Part shown: positions 60,205-64,000 of the stretch, one piece after another
Numbering within the stretch: position 1 is the stretch's first letter
Layout of the letters: every line of letters starts with the position of its first letter
Assembly: GCF_006538745.1 (NCBI RefSeq)
Contig: NZ_BJLR01000030.1
Location: 296,317-360,316, forward strand
Source of the DNA: Cellulomonas cellasea
GTDB taxonomy: Bacteria > Actinomycetota > Actinomycetes > Actinomycetales > Cellulomonadaceae
DNA length: 64,000 nt
Reading direction: 5' to 3'
Program-made: the position numbers and the translations under genes
The notes under the pieces: generated by a model
Seen by the model: only the letters and a program-made list of their open reading frames with translations
Database searches by the model: none
Told to the model about the DNA's origin: nothing

Positions 60205-61680
60205 TCAGCGCACCACGCGGAAGGTGGCGTCGGCGCGTCCGCCGGCGTCGGTGATCGGGTCGATGCGCAGGGCGTACGAGGAGTGCCGGAGGTACCGGTC
60301 CGGGACGTTGTACGACCGGTAGGACGTCCACGAGGAGGAGGCGAGCCCCGCGACCGGCGTGAAGGCGGCGTCCGCGGCGAACGTGCTCGACCCGTCGTTG
60401 CGCTCGAGCCGCAGGACGTAGCCGTAGTGCCGCAGGTAGTGGTCGGGGAAGTTCACCGACCGGAACGAGACCGTGCCGCTCCCGGCGAGGCCGGGCACGA
60501 CACGCCACTGGGCGTCCTGGGCGGGCGTGACGTCGGCGTCGACACGTGCGGTGTAGTTCGCGTGGCGCACGTAGCGGTCCTGGACGTTGTACGACTGGAT
60601 CCGGCTGATCGCGGTCGTGCTGCCGCCCCACCGCGACAGGACCCGGCTCTGCTCGGCCGCCGTGAGCTGCAGGATCGAACCGTGCCGCTTCTTGGTGGCG
60701 CCCAGGCTGTAGCCGCTCACCGTCTGGAAGTTCCGCGTGCTGCCGAGGTTCGACGACCGCAGCGGCAGGTAGCCACGTCCCGTGGCGTACTGGTCGAGCC
60801 ACAGCCCCCAGGAGGTGCCGTTGTTGAACGGCATCCACATCGGGCCCTCGACGACGGTGCCGCCACCGGTGCCGTTGGAGATGCCCATGTGCGACAGGTC
60901 ACCGAGGGTGGTCCAGCTCCCGAGCACGGAGTTGCTGCCCTCGATCGTGATCTGCCCCTCGGCGGACGCCCGGTAGTAGCGGTAGCCACCGGCGCTGCTC
61001 GGCACCTCGACGATCTGGGTGTCGATGATGCCCTGGCTGCGCGACGCGGGCCGGTCGATGTAGACCTGCGCCGGCGTGAACGTGCGGAAGTCGCTGGTGC
61101 GCGAGTAGTAGATCCGGTGCTTGGTGACGCCGTCGCGGTTCGCGTTGGTCGCCCAGTAGACGACGTAGTCGTTGGTCCCGGGGTTCCAGATGGCCTCGGG
61201 GGCCCACGCGTTGCCGGCCCCCGGGATGGTGCCCGCGACGTTCACGAGACGCGGGGCGGACCAGTCGACGAGGTTGGACGACTCCCACACCACGAGCGAC
61301 GTGCTGCCGCGGCCCGACGCGTCGCCCCACGAGGTCCCGCTCGCGATGCGCAGGTCCGTGGCGATGATCCAGTACCGGTCGCCGCTGGGCGATCGGACGA
61401 GCGCCGGGTCCCGCACGCCGCGCGTGCCGACGGTCGAGACCAGGACGGGCGCGCCGTTGTTGAGGTCGGTCCAGCTCAGGCCGTCCGTGCTGTGCGCGAG
61501 GTGGATCTGCTCCCCGTTCGACGACTCGCCCGTGAAGTGCGCCAGGAGGTAGCCGGTGAACGGGTCGAGCGCAGCAGCCCGCTCGGCGGTGGCGACCGCC
61601 GAGGCTGCGAGCAGGGTCAGCGTGGCGAGGAAGGCGGTCAGCAGGGTGGTGGGGCGACGTCGGGGTACGGCCAGTCTCAT
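60205..61680 (-). CDS. Secreted GH43-like enzyme with AbfB (CBM42) domain
   Basis: A 491-residue exported protein. Signal peptide to about residue 37. The propeller part has GVRDPALVRSPSGDRYWIIATDLRI, NAWAPEAIWNPGTNDYVVYWAT and TVVEGPMWMPFNNG, the last holding a probable acid Glu. From about residue 350 an AbfB domain with three repeats of the type (S/F)YNVxDRYxRHxxY is seen (QSYNVQDRYVRHANY, RSVNFPDHYLRHYGY, RSYNVPDRYLRHSSY), which binds arabinofuranose side chains. Together with the next gene it should break down arabinan or arabinoxylan outside the cell. Confidence 0.88.
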   Translation of the reverse strand: MRLAVPRRRPTTLLTAFLATLTLLAASAVATAERAAALDPFTGYLLAHFTGESSNGEQIHLAHSTDGLSWTDLNNGAPVLVSTVGTRGVRDPALVRSPSGDRYWIIATDLRIASGTSWGDASGRGSTSLVVWESSNLVDWSAPRLVNVAGTIPGAGNAWAPEAIWNPGTNDYVVYWATNANRDGVTKHRIYYSRTSDFRTFTPAQVYIDRPASRSQGIIDTQIVEVPSSAGGYRYYRASAEGQITIEGSNSVLGSWTTLGDLSHMGISNGTGGGTVVEGPMWMPFNNGTSWGLWLDQYATGRGYLPLRSSNLGSTRNFQTVSGYSLGATKKRHGSILQLTAAEQSRVLSRWGGSTTAISRIQSYNVQDRYVRHANYTARVDADVTPAQDAQWRVVPGLAGSGTVSFRSVNFPDHYLRHYGYVLRLERNDGSSTFAADAAFTPVAGLASSSWTSYRSYNVPDRYLRHSSYALRIDPITDAGGRADATFRVVR

Positions 61681-61909
61681 GCGAGCACTCCCTTGTGCTT
61701 CGGATGCCGTGAAGATGACCGGCCGGGTCGACCGTCACCGTCGTGCGGACGGAGCGGGGGTCGGTCCGGTCTGCGTCGACCGGACAAGCCGTCCGCGGAC
61801 GTCACCGAGCGGAGGACCGACCGCCTGACGACGTCGTCAGGCGGGGAACGCGCGGCTCTCTGCGTCGAGGACCTGGGACGGCCGACACCGTCCGCTCCTG
61901 TGCGCGTCC

Positions 61910-61927
61910 GATGTTAGCGGTCACATC
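61910..61927. promoter_or_regulatory. LacI-type operator before the arabinan genes
   Basis: GATGTTAGCGGTCACATC; its core differs at 2 of 16 positions from ATGTTAGCGCTAACAT, a LacI-family palindrome seen at arabinose genes in actinobacteria. The minus strand reads TAACAT inside it, a possible -10. It lies 230 nt before the first GH43 start codon, in a 348-nt intergenic space with no other gene visible. Confidence 0.55.
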
Positions 61928-61970
61928 GCCGCGGCGACGCGGTTTCCGACCTCCGCGGACGACCGCTCAC

Positions 61971-62010
61971 GCGACGGAGCCCCAGGCCGCTCGGCCCGGG
62001 GCTCCGTCGC
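61971..62010 (-). terminator. ilvD terminator
   Basis: GCGACGGAGCCCC pairs with GGGGCTCCGTCGC over 13 bp, 18 nt after the ilvD stop; loop contains a small GGCCG/CGGCC stem. Confidence 0.75.
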
Positions 62011-62028
62011 CTCACGTCGGCGTGCCGC

Positions 62029-63798
62029 TCAGATCAGCACGGCGCCCTTCGACGCGGACTGCACGAGCTTCGCGTACTTCGCGAGCACCCCGCGCGTGTA
62101 CGTGGGGGGCAGCGGGGCCCAGCCGATCTTGCGCGACTCGAGCTCGGCGTCGTCGACGAGGACCTCGAGCGTCGCGTTCGCCACGTCGAGCCGGATCCGG
62201 TCGCCGTCGCGCACGAACGCGATGGGACCGCCGTCGACCGCCTCGGGGGCGACGTGCCCGACGCACAGGCCGGTCGTCCCGCCCGAGAAGCGCCCGTCGG
62301 TCAGCAGGAGCACGTCCTTGCCGAGGCCGGCGCCCTTGATCGCACCGGTGATGGCGAGCATCTCGCGCATGCCCGGGCCGCCCTTGGGGCCCTCGTAGCG
62401 GATCACGACGACGTCGCCCGCGACGATCGTGCCGTCCTCGAGCGCGTCCATCGCGGCGCGCTCGCGGTCGAACACGCGCGCGGTGCCCTCGAAGACGTCC
62501 GAGTCGAAGCCTGCGGACTTCACGACGGCACCCTCGGGCGCGAGCGAGCCGTGCAGGATCGTGATGCCGCCCGTCTTGTGGATCGGGTTGCCCATCGCGC
62601 GCAGGATCTTGCCGTCCGGGTCCGGGGGCGCGATGTCCGCGAGGTTCTCCGCGATCGTCTTGCCTGTGACCGTGAGGCAGTCGCCGTGCAGCAGCCCGGC
62701 GTCGAGCAGCGCCTTCATGATGACCGGCACGCCGCCGATGCGGTCGACGTCGTTCATGACGTAGCGGCCGAACGGCTTGAGGTCGCCGAGGTGCGGGACC
62801 TTGGCGGCGACGCGCGAGAAGTCGTCGAGCGTGAGGTCGACCTCGGCCTCGTGCGCGATCGCGAGCAGGTGCAGCACCGCGTTGGTCGAGCCGCCGAACG
62901 CCATGACGACGGCGATCGCGTTCTCGAACGCCTTCTTCGTCATGATGTCGCGCGCGGTGATGCCGCGGCGCAGCAGCTCGACGACCGCGGCCCCGGACTT
63001 CTCGGCGAACGCGTCGCGGCGGCGGTCGGCCGACGGCGGGGCGGCCGAGCCGGGCAGCGACATGCCCATGGCCTCGGCGACCGAGGCCATCGTGTTGGCG
63101 GTGTACATGCCGCCGCACGCCCCCTCGCCGGGACACACGGCGCGCTCGATGAGGTCGACGTCCTCGCGGCTCATCAGCCCGCGCGCGCACGCGCCCACGG
63201 CCTCGAACGCGTCGATGATCGTGACGTCCTTCTCGGTGCCGTCCGTGAGCCTCACGAAGCCCGGGGCGATCGAGCCGGCGTAGAGGAACACGCTCGACAC
63301 GTCGAGCCGCGCGGCCGCCATGAGCATCCCGGGGAGCGACTTGTCGCAGCCCGCGAGCAGCACCGAGCCGTCGAGCCGCTCGGCCTGCATGACCGTCTCG
63401 ACGGAGTCCGCGATGATGTCGCGGCTCACGAGCGAGAAGTGCATGCCCTCGTGGCCCATCGAGATGCCGTCGGACACCGAGATGGTGCCGAACTCGAGGG
63501 GGAACCCGCCCGCGGCGTGCACGCCGACCTTGACGGCCTTCGCGAGCCGGTCGAGGGACAGGTTGCACGGCGTGATCTCGTTCCACGAGCTCGCGACGCC
63601 GATCTGCGGCTTCGCGAAGTCGTCGTCGCCCATCCCGACCGCGCGCAGCATCCCGCGGGAGGCCGTGGCCTCGAGCCCGTCGGTGACCGTGCGCGAGCGC
63701 GGCTTGAAGTCGATGCCGTCGATCGGGGTGGGCGCGGGCGCCGACGGCGGCGTCGTCGAGCGCGGCTGGGTGCTGTCAGCGGACACGGACGTGGTCAT
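62029..63798 (-). CDS. ilvD: Dihydroxy-acid dehydratase
   Basis: A 589-residue IlvD/Edd enzyme, dehydrating dihydroxy acids to the 2-keto acids in valine and isoleucine synthesis. Iron-sulfur cysteines lie in [32 protein letters not shown] and [19 protein letters not shown]; the C-terminal [19 protein letters not shown] is a family block. TACACT lies 7 nt before the ATG, so the mRNA is probably leaderless. A 25-residue Ser/Thr/Pro extension precedes the conserved part. Confidence 0.98.
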   Translation of the reverse strand: MTTSVSADSTQPRSTTPPSAPAPTPIDGIDFKPRSRTVTDGLEATASRGMLRAVGMGDDDFAKPQIGVASSWNEITPCNLSLDRLAKAVKVGVHAAGGFPLEFGTISVSDGISMGHEGMHFSLVSRDIIADSVETVMQAERLDGSVLLAGCDKSLPGMLMAAARLDVSSVFLYAGSIAPGFVRLTDGTEKDVTIIDAFEAVGACARGLMSREDVDLIERAVCPGEGACGGMYTANTMASVAEAMGMSLPGSAAPPSADRRRDAFAEKSGAAVVELLRRGITARDIMTKKAFENAIAVVMAFGGSTNAVLHLLAIAHEAEVDLTLDDFSRVAAKVPHLGDLKPFGRYVMNDVDRIGGVPVIMKALLDAGLLHGDCLTVTGKTIAENLADIAPPDPDGKILRAMGNPIHKTGGITILHGSLAPEGAVVKSAGFDSDVFEGTARVFDRERAAMDALEDGTIVAGDVVVIRYEGPKGGPGMREMLAITGAIKGAGLGKDVLLLTDGRFSGGTTGLCVGHVAPEAVDGGPIAFVRDGDRIRLDVANATLEVLVDDAELESRKIGWAPLPPTYTRGVLAKYAKLVQSASKGAVLI

Positions 63799-64000
63799 GC
63801 TCGCGAGTGTAGGTCGGCTCCGGAGCGCCTCGGGCGGAGGGTCGCACTGCGGACCACGGGCGCGCCGGGGACGCCCCGAGGGGGCCGGCGGGGTGCCGCG
63901 GCGTCCGAGGGGTGGGACGCCCCGGACCCGGGTCGCCGGTGCAGGCGGCGGGTGGGGCTCTCGGCAGCTCGAGGCGGGCGCGCAGCAGGCCGGGCCGGGT
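63799..64000. other. Right-end stretch without a clear gene
   Basis: About 200 nt, very GC-rich, with the ilvD promoter hexamer at its left end. GGGACGCCCC occurs twice near 63866 and 63917. No coding sequence can be supported before the edge. Confidence 0.4.

Overview
The window is chromosomal DNA from a very GC-rich actinobacterium, most like Cellulomonas or a relative in the Cellulomonadaceae/Promicromonosporaceae. The signs are extreme third-position GC, frequent GTG starts, a mycothiol-type enzyme, the conserved actinobacterial order rpmB / thiL / DUF3515 / ddl / gpsA / plsC / murA / leuDC / ndgR, and secreted arabinan-degrading enzymes. I see no transposase, integrase, phage gene, CRISPR array or rRNA. 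Two tRNA genes (Glu-CTC and Gln-CTG) are present.

Layout. 1-12.7 kb: ribosomal protein L28, thiamine-phosphate kinase, cell-wall precursor genes (ddl, murA), glycerolipid genes (gpsA and a PlsC-like acyltransferase), then leuD-leuC divergent from their IclR-type regulator. 12.8-23.7 kb: an FAD monooxygenase, two tRNAs, methyltransferases, HAD-gltX, a FAH-family hydrolase and several small metabolic or membrane genes. 23.7-37.8 kb: a 32-residue peptide gene with its own hairpin and a CRP-type site, an S66 (MccF/LdcA-like) peptidase, an alanine symporter, polyphosphate kinase 2, a large DEAD-box helicase, a VIT1-type metal transporter behind two DtxR/IdeR-like boxes, YbaK, YggS, two DUF202 proteins, and a three-gene CPBP protease / Xre regulator / DUF2178-like operon preceded by three identical palindromes. 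38-50 kb: LCP ligase, a domain-permuted lipoate ligase, then the branched-chain amino acid block cimA, ilvE, leuB, ilvC-ilvN-ilvB. 50-58.5 kb: cstA-ybdD, a membrane protein with a small winged-helix regulator, and the NAD operon pncB-pncA-nrtR-nadE. 58.6-64 kb: two secreted GH43 enzymes and ilvD.

How the genes work together. Nearly the whole branched-chain amino acid pathway is here (ilvBN, ilvC, ilvD, ilvE, cimA, leuB, leuCD; leuA and ilvA are not). Its regulation is readable in the DNA. cimA and ilvB each have a short leader peptide rich in Leu/Ile/Val followed by a terminator hairpin. The same palindrome type (GCGTCYC-N7-GRGACGC) sits at the leuC/ndgR and the leuB promoters. The NAD operon carries its own NrtR regulator and two matching palindromes. 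Four GTGA-N6-TCAC sites of the CRP/GlxR type occur in promoter regions, including that of cstA.

Many genes start 6-8 nt after a TANNNT-like hexamer with no room for a ribosome binding site. Leaderless mRNAs therefore look common, and this rule helped choose several starts.
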